Made by a program: the position numbers and the translations under genes. Below the pieces are notes generated by a model. The model did not search any database and was not told where the DNA came from. It saw only the letters and a list, made by a program, of their open reading frames with translations. 64,000 bases of DNA, taken from the NCBI GenBank assembly GCA_963693285.1, contig OY848925.1:2768932-2832931 (forward strand), written 5' to 3'. The stretch is from Xestospongia muta (lineage: Eukaryota; Porifera; Demospongiae; Haplosclerida; Petrosiidae). Below, in pieces: positions 39,946-52,145 of this stretch. Within the stretch, counting starts at the first letter, position 1, and each line of letters starts with the position of its first letter.

Positions 39946-41967
39946 CTATAAACTCTTTATTTTAGAGTTTTAACCTATTTAGACTACTTTATCAGTATAT
40001 TTAACACAGATAAACCTAATAAACTCTTTAGATCAGCTTATTTAACCAGTTTTCACAGTTAATTTCTAATCTTTCTTAACTTTCAAAAAGCTCTAAACTC
40101 TTTATTTTAGAGTTTTAACCTATTCAGACTACTTTATTAGTATATTTAAGACAGATAAACTTACTAAACTCTTTAGATCAGCTTATTTAACCAGTTTTCA
40201 CAGTTAATTTCTAATCTCTTTTAACTTTCAAAAAGCTCTAAACTCTTTATTTTAGAGTTTTAACCTATTTAGACTACTTTATTACTATATTTAAGACAGA
40301 TAAACTTATTAACGTCCTTAGATCTGTTTATTTAACCAGTTTTCACAGTTAATTTCTAATCTTTTTTAACTTTGAAAAAGCTCTAAACTCTTTATTTTAG
40401 AGTTTTAGCCTATTTAGACTACTTTATTAGTATATTTAAGACAGATAAACTTACTAAACTCTTTAGATCAGCTTATTTAACCATTTATCATAGATAATTT
40501 CTAATCTTTTTAACTTTCAAAAAGCTCTAAACTCTTTATTTAAGAGTTTTAACCTATTTAGACTACTTTATTCCTATAGTTAAGACACAATAACTTACTA
40601 AACTCTTTAGATCAGCTTATTTAACCAGTTTTCACAGTTAATTTCTAATCTTTTTTAACTTTAAAAAGCTCTAAACTCTTTATTTTAGAGTTTTAACCTA
40701 TTTAGACTACTTTATTAGTATATTTAACACAGATAAACCTAATAAACTCTTTAGATCAGCTTGTTTAACCAGTTTCACAGTTAATTTCTAATCTTTCTTA
40801 ACTTTCAAAAAGCTCTAAACTCTTTATTTTAGAGTTTTAACCTATTTAGACTACTTTATTAGTATATTTAATACAGATAAACTTACTAAACTCTTTAGAT
40901 CAGCTTATTTAAGCAGTTTTCACAGTTAATTTCTAATCTTTCTTAACTTTCAAAAAGCTCTAAACTCTTTATTTTAGAGTTTTAACCTATTTAGACTACT
41001 TTATTAGTATATATAATACAGATAAACTTACTAAACTCTTTAGATCAGCTTATTTAACCAGTTTTCACAGTTAATTTCTAATCTTTTTTTACTTTCCAAA
41101 AGCTGTAAACTCTTTATTTTAGGGGTTTAACTATTTAGAATACTTTATTAGTATATTTAAGACAGATAAACTTACTAAACTCTTTAGATCAGCTTATTTA
41201 ACTAGCTTTCACAGTTAATTTCTAATCTTTTTTAACTTTCAAAAAGCTCTAAACTGTTTATTTTAGAGTTTTAACCTATTTAGACTACTTTATTAGTATA
41301 TTTAAGATAGATAAACTTACTAAACTCTTTCGTTCAGCCTATTTACAAAGTTTTCACAGTTAATTTCTAATCTTTTTTAACTTTCAAAAAGCTCTAAACT
41401 CTTTATTTTAGAGTTTTAACCTATTTAGACTACTTCATTAGTGTATTTAGGACAGATAAACTTACTAAACTCTTTAGATCAGCTTATTTAACCAGTTTTC
41501 TCAGTTAATTTCTAATCTTTTTTAACTTTCAAAAAGCTCTAAACTCTTTATGTTAGATTTTTAACCTATTTAGACTACTTTATTAGTATATTTAAGACAG
41601 ATAAACTTACTAAACTCTTTAGATCAGCTTATAAACCAGTTTTCACAGTTAATTTCCAATCTTTTTTAACTTTCAAAAAGCTCTAATCACTTTATTTTAG
41701 AGTTTTAACCTATTTAGACTTCTTTATTAGTATAGTAAAGACGGATAACTTAATAAACTCTTTAGATCAGCTTATTTAACCAGTTTTCACAGTTAATTTC
41801 TAATCTTTTTTAACTTTAAAAAGCTCTAAACTCTTTATTTTAGAGTTTTAACCTATTTAGACTACTTTATTAGTATATTTAAGACAGATAAACTTACTAA
41901 ACTCTTTAGATCAGCTTATTTAACCAGTTTTCACAGTTAATTTCTAATCTTTTTTAACTTTAAAAAG
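39946..41967. repeat. 2.02-kb tandem duplication, copy 1 (14 monomers)
   Basis: TTTTAGCC at about 40,403 recurs at about 42,425 (offset 2,022). Further along, TTAGGGGTTTAAC (about 41,119) recurs near 42,854, and TTTCGTTCAGCC and ACTTCATTAGTG recur at an offset of about 1,732, so two monomers present here are missing from copy 2. Markers include AAGCTATAAAC, CCATTTATCATAGATAATT, TATAAACCAG and GACGGATAAC. The first monomers overlap the end of the 10.85-kb copy 2. Confidence 0.8.
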
Positions 41968-43680
41968 CTATAAACTCTTTATTTTAGAGTTTTAACCTAT
42001 TTAGACTACTTTATTAGTATATTTAACACAGATAAACCTAATAAACTCTTTAGATCAGCTTATTTAACCAGTTTTCACAGTTAATTTTTAATCTTTCTTA
42101 ACTTTCAAAAAGCTCTAAACTCTTTATTTTAGAGTTTTAACCTATTCAGACTACTTTATTAGTATATTTAAGACAGATAAACTTACTAAACTCTTTAGAT
42201 CAGCTTATTTAACCAGTTTTCACAGTTAATTTCTAATCTCTTTTAACTTTCAAAAAGCTCTAAACTCTTTATTTTAGAGTTTTAACCTATTTAGACTACT
42301 TTATTACTATATTTAAGACAGATAAACTTATTAACGTCCTTAGATCTGTTTATTTAACCAGTTTTCACAGTTAATTTCTAATCTTTTTTAACTTTGAAAA
42401 AGCTCTAAACTCTTTATTTTAGAGTTTTAGCCTATTTAGACTACTTTATTAGTATATTTAAGACAGATAAACTTACTAAACTCTTTAGATCAGCTTATTT
42501 AACCATTTATCATAGATAATTTCTAATCTTTTTAACTTTCAAAAAGCTCTAAACTCTTTATTTAAGAGTTTTAACCTATTTAGACTACTTGATTCCTATA
42601 GTTAAGACAGAATAACTTACTAAACTCTTTAGATCAGCTTATTTAACCAGTTTTCACAGTTAATTTCTAATCTTTCTTAACTTTCAAAAAGCTCTAAACT
42701 CTTTATTTTAGAGTTTTAACCTATTTAGACTACTTTATTAGTATATTTAATACAGATAAACTTACTAAACTCTTTAGATCAGCTTTTTTAACCAGTTTTC
42801 ACAGTTAATTTCTAATCTTTTTTAAATTTCAAAAAGCTCTAAACTCTTTATTTTAGGGGTTTAACTATTTAGAATACCTTATTAGTATATTTAAGACAGA
42901 TAAACTTACTAAACTCTTTAGATCAGCTTATTTAACTAGCTTTCACAGTTAATTTCTAATCTTTTTTAACTTTCAAAAAGCTCTAAACTCTTTTTTTAGA
43001 GTTTTAACCTATTTAGACTACTTTATTAGTATATTTAAGACAGATAAGCTTACTAAACTCTTTCGTTCAGCCTATTTACAAAGTTTTCACAGTTAATTTC
43101 TAATCTTTTTTAACTTTCAAAAAGCTCTAAACTCTTTATTTTAGAGTTTTAACCTATTTAGACTACTTCATTAGTGTATTTAGGACAGATAAACTTACTA
43201 AACTCTTTAGATCAGCTTATTTAACCAGTTTTCTCAGTTAATTTCTAATCTTTTTTAACTTTCAAAAAGCTCTAAACTCTTTATTTTAGATTTTTAACCT
43301 ATTTAGACTACTTTATTAGTATATTTAAGACAGATAAACTTACTAAACTCTTTAGATCAGCTTATAAACCAGATTTCACAGTTAATTTCTAATCTTTTTT
43401 AACTTTCAAAAAGCTCTAATCACTTTATTTTAGAGTTTTAACCTATTTAGACTACTTTATTAGTATAGTTAAGACGGATAACTTAATAAACTCTTTAGAT
43501 CAGCTTATTTAACCAGGTTTCACAGTTAATTTCTAATCTTTTTTAACTTTAAAAAGCTCTAAACTCTTTATTTTAGAGTTTTAACCTATTTAGACTACTT
43601 TATTAGTATATTTAAGACAGATAAACTTACTAAACTCTTTAGATCAGCTTATTTAACCAGTTTTCACAGTTAATTTCTAA
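41968..43680. repeat. 2.02-kb tandem duplication, copy 2 (12 monomers)
   Basis: Begins with AAGCTATAAAC, as copy 1 does. It lacks two monomers in the stretch equivalent to about 40,600-40,900. Differences from copy 1 include TTTTTTTAGAG near 42,990, GATAAGC near 43,046, and GTATAGTTAAG here against GTATAGTAAAG there. Confidence 0.8.
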
Positions 43681-46460
43681 TATTTCTTAACTTTCAAAAA
43701 GCTCTAAACTCTTTATTTTACAGTTTTAACCTATTTAGACTACTTTATTAGTATATTTAAGACAGATAAACTTACTAAACTCTTTAGATCAGCTTATTTA
43801 ACCAGTTTTCACAGTTAATTTCTAATCATTTTTAACTTTCAAAAAGCTCTAAACTCTTTATTTTAGAGTTTTAACCTATTTAGACTACTTTATTCCTATA
43901 TTTAAGATGGAATAACTTACTACACTCTTTAGAACCGCTTATTTAACCAGTTTTCACAGTTAATTTCTAATCTTTTTTAACTTTCAAAAAGCTCTAAACT
44001 CTTTATTTTAGAGTTTTAACCTATTTTGAGTACTTTATTAGTATATTTAAGAGAGATAAACTTACTAAACTATTTAGATACGCTTATTTAACCAGTTTTC
44101 ACAGTTAATTTCTAATCTTTTTTAGCTTTCAAAAAGCTCTAAACTCTTTATTTTAGAGTTTTAACCTATTTAGACTACTTTATTAGTATATTTAAGACAG
44201 ATAGACTTACTAAACTCTTTAGATCAGCTTATTTAACCAGTTTTCACAGTTAATTTCTAATCTTTTTTAACTTTCAAAAAGCTCTAAACTCTTTATTTTA
44301 GAGTTTTAACCTATTTAGACTACTTTATTAGTATATTTAAGACAGATAAACTTATTAAAGTCCTTAGGTCTGCTTATTTAACCAGTTTTCACAGTTAATT
44401 TCTAATCTTTTTTAACTTTCAAAAAGCTCTAAACTCTTTATTTTAGAGTTTTAACCTATTTAGACTACTTTATTCCTATAGTTAAGACAGAATAACTTAC
44501 TAAACTCTTTAGATCAGCTTATTTAACCAGTTTTCACAGTTAATTTCTAATCTTTTTTAACTTTAAAAAGCTCTAAACTCTTTATTTTAGAGTTTTAACA
44601 TATTTAGACTACTTTATTAGTATATTTAAGACAGATAAACTTACTAAACTCTTTAGATCAGCTTATTTAACCAGTTTTCACAGTTAATTTCTAATCTTTT
44701 TTAACCTTCAAAAAGCTCTAAACTCTTTATTTTAGAGTTTTAACCTATTTAGACTACTTTATCAGTATATTTAAGACAGATAAACTTACTAAACTCTTTA
44801 GATCAGCTTATTTTACTAGTTTTCACAGTTAATTTCTAATCTTTTTAACTTTCAAAAAGATCTAAACTCTTTATTTTTGAGTTTTAACCTATTTAGACTA
44901 CTTTATTAGTATATTTAAGACAGATAAACTTACTATACTCTTTAGATCAGCTTATTTAACCAGTTTTCACAGTTAATTTCTAATCTTTTTTAACTTTCAA
45001 AAAGCTCTAAACTCTTTATTTTAGAGTTTTAACCTATTTAGACTACTTTATTAGTATATTTAAGACAGAGAAACTTACTATACTCTTTAGATCAGCTTAT
45101 TTAACCAGTTTTCACAGTTAATTTCTAATCTTTTTTAACTTTCAAAAAGCTCTAAACTCTTTATTTTAGAGTTTTAACCTATTTAGACTACTTTATTAGT
45201 ATATTTAAGACAGATAAACTTACTATACTTTTTAGTTGAGCTTATTTACCCAGTTTTCACAGTTAATTTCTAATCTTTTTTAACTTTCAAAAAGCTCTAA
45301 ACTCTTTATTTTAGAGTTTTAAGCTATTTAGACTACTTTATTAGTGTATTTAGGGCAGATAAACTTACTAAACTCTTTAGATCAGCTTATTTAACCAGTT
45401 TTCACAGTTAATTTCTAATCTTTTTTAACTTTGAAAAAGCTCTAAACTCTTATTTTAGAGTTTTAACCTATTTAGACTACTTTATTAGTATATTTAAGAC
45501 AGAAAAACTTACTAAACTCTTTAGATCACCTTATTTAACCAGTTTTCACTGTGAATTTCTAATCTTTTTTAACTTTCAAAAAGCTCTAATCACTTTATTT
45601 TAGAGTTTTAACCTATTTAGACTACTTTATTAGTATATTTAAGACAGATAAACTTACTAAACTCTTTAGATAAGCTTATTAAACAGTTTTCACAGTTAAT
45701 TTCTAATCTTTCTTAACTTTCAAAAAGCTCTAAACTCTTTATTTTAGAGTTTTAACCTATTTACACTACTTTATTAGTATATTTAAGACAGATAAACTTA
45801 CTAAACTCTTTAGATCAGCTTATTTAACCAGTTTTCACAGTTAATTTCTAATCTTTTTTAACTTTCAAAAAGCTCTAAACTCTTTATTTTAGGGTTTTAA
45901 CCTATTTAGACTACTTTATTAGTATATTTAAGACAGATAAACTTACTAAACTCTTTAGATCAGCCTATTCAACCAGTTTTCATAGTTAATTTCTAATGTT
46001 TTTTAACTTACAAAAAGCTCTAAACTCTTTATTTTAGAGTTTTAACCTATTTAGACTACTTTGTTCCTATATTTAAGACAGAATAACTTACTAAACTCTT
46101 TAGATCAGCTTATTTAACCAGTTTTCACAGTTAATTTCTAATCTTTTTTAACTTTAAAAAGGCCTAAACTCTTTATTTTAGAGTTTTAACCTATTTAGAC
46201 TACTTTATTAGTATATTTAAGACAGATAAACTTACTAAACCCTTTAGATCCGCTTATTTAACCAGTTTTCACAGTTAATTTCTAATCTTTTTTAACTTTC
46301 AAAAAGCGCTAAACTGTTTATTTTAGAGTTTTAACCTATTTAGACTACTTTATTAGTATATTTAAGACAGATAGACTTACTAAACTCTTTAGATCAGCTT
46401 ATTTAACCAGTTTTCACAGTTAATTTCTAATTTTTTTAATTTCAAAAAGCTTTAAACTCT
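43681..46460. repeat. Diverged copy of the 12-monomer HOR plus ordinary monomers
   Basis: From TTTTGAGTAC at 44,024 the variants follow the order seen at 21.6 kb: AGATAGAC (about 44,190), TTAAAGTCC with GGTCTGC (about 44,355), TTCCTATAG (about 44,472), standard, TTATCAG (about 44,760), then ACTATACTC monomers (about 44,930 onward). An AGTTGAGC monomer (about 45,233) and a TTAGTGTATTTAGG monomer follow. These last two recur in the same order near 49,998 and 50,115. No gene. Confidence 0.8.
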
Positions 46461-46516
46461 TTATTTTAGAGTTTTAACCTATTTAGACTACTTGATTCCT
46501 ATAGTTAAGACAGAAT

Positions 46517-47817
46517 AACTTACTAAACTCTTTAGATCAGCTTATTTAACCAGTTTTCACAGTTAATTTCTAATCTTTTTTAACTTTCAAAAAGCTCTAA
46601 ACTCTTTATTTTAGAGTTTTAACCTATTTAGACTACTTTATTAGTATATTTAACACAGATAAACCTAATAAACTCTTTAGATCAGCTTGTTGAACCAGTT
46701 TTCACAGTTAATTTTTAATCTTTCTTAACTTTCAAAAAGCTCTAAACTCTTTATTTTAGAGTTTTAACCTATTTAGACTACTTTATTAGTATATTTAAGA
46801 CAGATAAACTTACTAAACTCTTTAGATCAGCTTATTTAACCATTTATCATAGATAATTTCTAATCTTTTTAACTTTCAAAAAGCTTTAAACTCTTTATTT
46901 AAGAGTTTTAACCTATTTAGACTACTTGATTCCTATAGTTAAGACAGAATAACTTACTAAACTCTTTAGATCAGCTTATTTAACCAGTTTTCACAGTTAA
47001 TTTCTAATCTTTTTTAACTTTAAAAAGCACTAAACTCTTTATTTTAGAGTTTTAACCTATTTAGACTACTTTATTAGTATATTTAACACAGATAAACCTA
47101 ATAAACTCTTTATATCAGCTTGTTTAACCAGTTTTCTCAGTTAATTTCTAATCTTTCTTAACTTTCAAAAAGCTCTAAACTCTTTATTTTAGAGTTTTAA
47201 CCTATTTAGACTACTTTATTAGTATATTTAAGACAGATAAACTTACTAAACTCTTTAGATCAGCTTATTTAACCAGTTTTCACAGTTAATTTCTAATCTT
47301 TTTTAAATTTCAAAAGCTCTAAACTCTTTATTTTAGAGTTTTAACCTATTTAGACTACTTTATTAGTATATTTAAGACTGATAAACTTACTAAACTCTTT
47401 AGATCAGCTTATTTAACCAGTTTTCACAGTTAATTTCTAATCTCTTTTAACTTTCAAAAAGCTCTAAACTCTTTATTTTAGAGTTTTAACCTATTTAGAC
47501 TACTTTATTACTATATTTAAGACAGATAAACTTATTAACGTCCTTAGATCTGCTTATTTAACCAGTTTTCACAGTTAATTTCTAATCTTTTTTAACTTTG
47601 AAAAAGCTCTAAACTCTTTATTTTAGAGTTTTAACCTATTTAGACTACTTTATTAGTATATTTAAGACAGATAAACTTACTAAACTCTTTAGATCAGCTT
47701 ATTTAACCATTTATCATAGATAATTTCTAATCTTTTTAACTTTCAAAAAGCTCTAAACTCTTTATTTAAGAGTTTTAACCTATTTAGACTACTTGATTCC
47801 TATAGTTAAGATAGAAA
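46517..47817. repeat. 1,301-bp (9-monomer) tandem duplication, copy 1
   Basis: TAAAAAGCACTAAAC at 47,021 recurs at 48,322, and TATATCAGCTTG at 47,111 recurs at 48,412, both offset 1,301. GACTGATAAAC (about 47,377), TTAACGTCC (about 47,535) and CCATTTATCATAG monomers also recur. One difference is CTTGTTGAACC here (about 46,687) against CTTGTTTAACC in copy 2. Confidence 0.9.
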
Positions 47818-49190
47818 AACTTACTAAACTCTTTAGATCAGCTTATTTAACCAGTTTTCACAGTTAATTTCTAATCTTTTTTAACTTTCAAAAAGCTCTA
47901 AACTCTTTATTTTAGAGTTTTAACCTATTTAGACTACTTTATTAGTATATTTAACACAGATAAACCTAATAAACTCTTTAGATCAGCTTGTTTAACCAGT
48001 TTTCACAGTTAATTTTTAATCTTTCTTAACTTTCAAAAAGCTCTAAACTCTTTATTTTAGAGTTTTAACCTATTTAGACTACTTTATTAGTATATTTAAG
48101 ACAGATAAACTTACTAAACTCTTTAGATCAGCTTATTTAACCATTTATCATAGATAATTTCTAATCTTTTTAACTTTCAAAAAGCTTTAAACTCTTTATT
48201 TAAGAGTTTTAACCTATTTAGACTACTTGATTCCTATAGTTAAGACAGAATAACTTACTAAACTCTTTAGATCAGCTTATTTAACCAGTTTTCACAGTTA
48301 ATTTCTAATCTTTTTTAACTTTAAAAAGCACTAAACTCTTTATTTTAGAGTTTTAACCTATTTAGACTACTTTATTAGTATATTTAACACAGATAAACCT
48401 AATAAACTCTTTATATCAGCTTGTTTAACCAGTTTTCTCAGTTAATTTCTAATCTTTCTTAACTTTCAAAAAGCTCTAAACTCTTTATTTTAGAGTTTTA
48501 ACCTATTTAGACTACTTTATTAGTATATTTAAGACAGATAAACTTACTAAACTCTTTAGATCAGCTTATTTAACCAGTTTTCACAGTTAATTTCTAATCT
48601 TTTTTAAATTTCAAAAGCTCTAAACTCTTTATTTTAGAGTTTTAACCTATTTAGACTACTTTATTAGTATATTTAAGACTGATAAACTTACTAAACTCTT
48701 TAGATCAGCTTATTTAACCAGTTTTCACAGTTAATTTCTAATCTCTTTTAACTTTCAAAAAGCTCTAAACTCTTTATTTTAGAGTTTTAACCTATTTAGA
48801 CTACTTTATTACTATATTTAAGACAGATAAACTTATTAACGTCCTTAGATCTGCTTATTTAACCAGTTTTCACAGTTAATTTCTAATCTTTTTTAACTTT
48901 CAAAAAGCTCTAAACTCTTTATTTTAGAGTTTTAACCTATTTAGACTACTTTATTAGTATATTTAAGACAGATAAACTTACTAAACTCTTTAGATCAGCT
49001 TATTTAACCATTTATCATAGATAATTTCTAATCTTTTTAACTTTCAAAAAGCTCTAAACTCTTTATTTAAGAGTTTTAACCTATTTAGACTACTTGATTC
49101 CTATAGTTAAGATAGAAAAACTTACTAAACTCTTTAGATCAGCTTATTTAACCAGTTTTCACAGTTAATTTCTAATCTTTTTTAACTTTA
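47818..49190. repeat. 1,301-bp (9-monomer) tandem duplication, copy 2
   Basis: Second copy, diverging from the start of a further unit at about 49,186, where TTTAAAAAGC replaces TTTCAAAAAGC. A second difference is TTTCAAAAAGC near 48,898 where copy 1 has TTTGAAAAAGC near 47,597. Confidence 0.88.
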
Positions 49191-52103
49191 AAAAGCTCTA
49201 AACTCTTTATTTTAGAGTTTTAACCTATTTAGACTACTTTATTAGTATATTTAACACAGATAAACTTATTAAAGTCCTTAGATCTGCTTTTTTAAGCAGT
49301 TTTCACAGTTAATTTCTAATCTTTTTTAACTTTCAAAAAGCTCTAAACTCTTTATTTTAGAGTTTTACCATATTTAGACTACTTTATTCCTATAGTTAAG
49401 ACAGAATAACTTACTAAACTCTTTAGATCAGCTTATTTAACTAGTTTTCACAGTTAATTTCTAATCTTTTTTAACTTTCAAAAAGCTCTAAACTCTTTAT
49501 TTTAGAGTTTTAACCTATTTAGACTACTTTATCAGTATATTTAAGACAGATAAACTTACTAAACTCTTTAGATCAGCTTATTTCACTAGTTTTCACAGTT
49601 AATTTCTAATCTTTTTTAACTTTCAAAAAGCTCTAAACTCTTTATTTTAGAGTTTTAACCTATTTAGACTACTTTATTAGTATATTTAAGACAGATAAAC
49701 TTACTATACTCTTTAGATCAGCTTATTTAACCAGTTTTCACAGTTAATTTCTAATCTTTTTTAACTTTCAAAAAGCTCTAAACTCTTTATTTTAGAGTTT
49801 TAACCTATTTAGACTACGTTATTAGTATATTTAAGACAGATAAACTTACGATACTCTTTAGATCAGCTTATTTAACCAGTTTTCACAGTTAATTTCTAAT
49901 CTTTTTTAACTTTCAAAAAGCTCTAAACTCTTTATTTTAGAGTTTTAACCTATTTAGACTACTTTATTAGTATATTTAAGACAGATAAACTTACTATACT
50001 TTTTAGTTGAGCTTATTGAACCAGTTTTCACAGTTAATTTCTAATCTTTTTTAGCTTTGAAAAAGCTCTAAACTCTTTATTTTAGAGTTTTAACCTATTT
50101 AGACTACTTTATTAGTGTATTTAGGACAGATAAACTTACTAAACTCTTTAGATCAGCTTATTTAACCAGTTTTCACAGTTAATTTCTAATCTTTTTTAAC
50201 TTTAAAAAGCTCTAAACTGTTTATTTTAGAGTTTTAACCTATTTAGACTACTTTATTAGTATATTTAAGACAGATAAACTTACTAAACTCTTTAGATCAG
50301 CTTATTTAACCAGTTTTCACAGTTAATTTCTAATCTTTCTTAACTTTCAAAAAGCTCTAAACTCTTTATTTTAGAGTTCTAACCTATTTAGACTACTTTA
50401 TCAGTATATTTAAGACAGATAAACTTACTAAACTCTTTAGATCAGCTTATTTCACTAGTTTTCACAGTTAATTTCTAATCTTTTTTAACTTTCAAAAAGA
50501 TCTAAACTCTTTATTTTAGAGTTTTACCCTATTTAGACTACTTTATTAGTATATTTAAGACAGATAAACTTACTATACTCTTTAGATCAGCTTATTTAAC
50601 CAGTTTTCACAGTTAATTTCTAATCTTTTTTAACTTTCAAAAAGCTCTAAACTCTTTATTTTAGAGTTTTAACCTATTTAGACTACTTTATTAGTATATT
50701 TAAGACAGATAAACTTACTAAACTCTTTAGATCAGCTTATTTAACCAGTTTTCACAGATAATTTCTAATCTTTCTTAACTTTCAAAAAGCTCTAAACTCT
50801 TTATTTTAGAGTTCTAACATATTTAGACTACTTTATCAGTATATTTAAGACAGATAAACTTACTAAACTTTTTAGATCAGCTTATTTCACTAGTTTTCAC
50901 AGTTAATTTCTAATCTTTTTTAACTTTCAAAAAGATCTAAACTCTTTATTTTAGAGTTTTAACCTATTTAGACTACTTTATTAGTATATTTAAGACAGAT
51001 AAACTTACTATACTCTTTAGATCAGCTTATTTAACCAGTTTTCACAATTAATTTCTAATCTTTTTTAACTTTCAAAAAGCTCTAAACTCTTTATTTTAGA
51101 GTTTTAACCTATTTAGACTACTTTATTAGTATATTTAAGACAGATAAACTTACTATACTCTTTAGATCAGCTTATTTAACCAGTTTTCACACTTAATTTC
51201 TAATCTTTTTTTAACTTTCAAAAAGCTCTAAACTCTTTATTTTAGAGTTTTAACCTATTAAACTACTTTATTAGTATATTTAAGACAGATAAACTTACTA
51301 AACTCTTTAGATCAGCTTATTTAACCAGTTTTCACACTTAATTTCTAATCTTTTTTAACTTTCAAAAAGCTCTAAACTCTTTATTTTAGAGTTTTAACCT
51401 ATTTAGACTACTTTATTAGTATATTTAAGACAGACAAACTTACTAAACTCTTTAGATCAGCCTATTTAACCATTTTTCACAGTTAATTTCTAATCTTTTT
51501 TAACTTTCAAAAAGCTCTAAACTATTTTAGACTTTTAACCTATTTAGACTACTTTATTAGTATATTTAAGAAAGATAAACTTACTAAACTCTTTAGATCA
51601 GCTTATTTAACTAGTTTTCACAATTAATTTCTAATCTTTTTTAACTTTCAAAAGCTCTAAACTCTTTATTTTAGAGTTTTAACCTATTTAGACTACTTTA
51701 TTAGTGTATTTAGGACAGATAAAATTACTAAACTCTTTAGATCAGCTTATTTAACCAGTTTTCACAGTTAATTTCAAATCTTTTTTAACTTTCAAAAAGC
51801 TCTAAACTGTTTATTTTAGAGTTTTAACCTATTTTGAGTACTTTATTAGTATATTTAAGAGAAATAAACTTACTAAACTATTTAGATCCGCTTATGTAAG
51901 TAGTTTTCCCAGTTAATTTCTAATCTTTTTTAACTTTCAAAAAGCTCTAAACTCTTTATTTTAGATTTTTAACCTATTTAGACTACTTTATTAGTATATT
52001 TAAGAAAGGGAATCTTACTAAACTGATTAGATCCGTTTATTTAACCAGTTTTCACAGTTAATTTCTAATCTTTTTTAACTTTCAAAAAGCTCTAAACTCT
52101 TTA
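49191..52103. repeat. Block with a 3-monomer (435-bp) register
   Basis: TTATCAG monomers paired with TTTCACTAG lie at about 49,530, 50,399 and 50,834, offsets near 869 and 435 bp (6 and 3 monomers). Each is followed by an ACTATACTC monomer or its close relative. The order TTAAAGTCC (about 49,269), TTCCTATAG (about 49,388), TTATCAG, ACTATACTC matches the 12-monomer HOR of the centre. Near 51,525 a monomer joins CTCTAAAC directly to TATTTTAGAC, losing a few bases at the monomer junction. No gene. Confidence 0.8.
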
Positions 52104-52145
52104 TTTTAGAGTTTTGATCTATTTCAAAAAGCTCTAAACTCTTTA
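52104..52145 (+). repeat. 42-bp mini-monomer 1 (103-bp deletion)
   Basis: Consensus positions 1-21 are joined directly to 125-145, reading CTATTTCAAAAAGC across the join. TTT stands at both ends of the lost segment (19-21 and 122-124), which suggests a 3-bp microhomology deletion. Position 13 is G (TTTTGATC), as in the other three copies. Confidence 0.93.

Larger units (their letters stand above)
27567..40150. repeat. 10,851-bp tandem segmental duplication, copy 2, with internal duplication
   Basis: Repeats copy 1 in full and adds a 1,733-bp (12-monomer) tandem duplication at about 28,328-31,793. The final shared monomer (CTATTCAGACTAC, near 27,540 and 40,124) then departs: copy 1 continues into ACTAAGCTC and GATCAGGATA, whereas here the array continues with ACTAAACTC and a TAATCTCTTTTAAC monomer. 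The breakpoint is in register with the monomer. Confidence 0.92.

Noticed and set aside
52104..52145. Mobile-element insertion scar
   Set aside because: Nothing foreign is present and there is no target-site duplication. Both sides are consensus positions 1-21 and 125-145, so it is a deletion.
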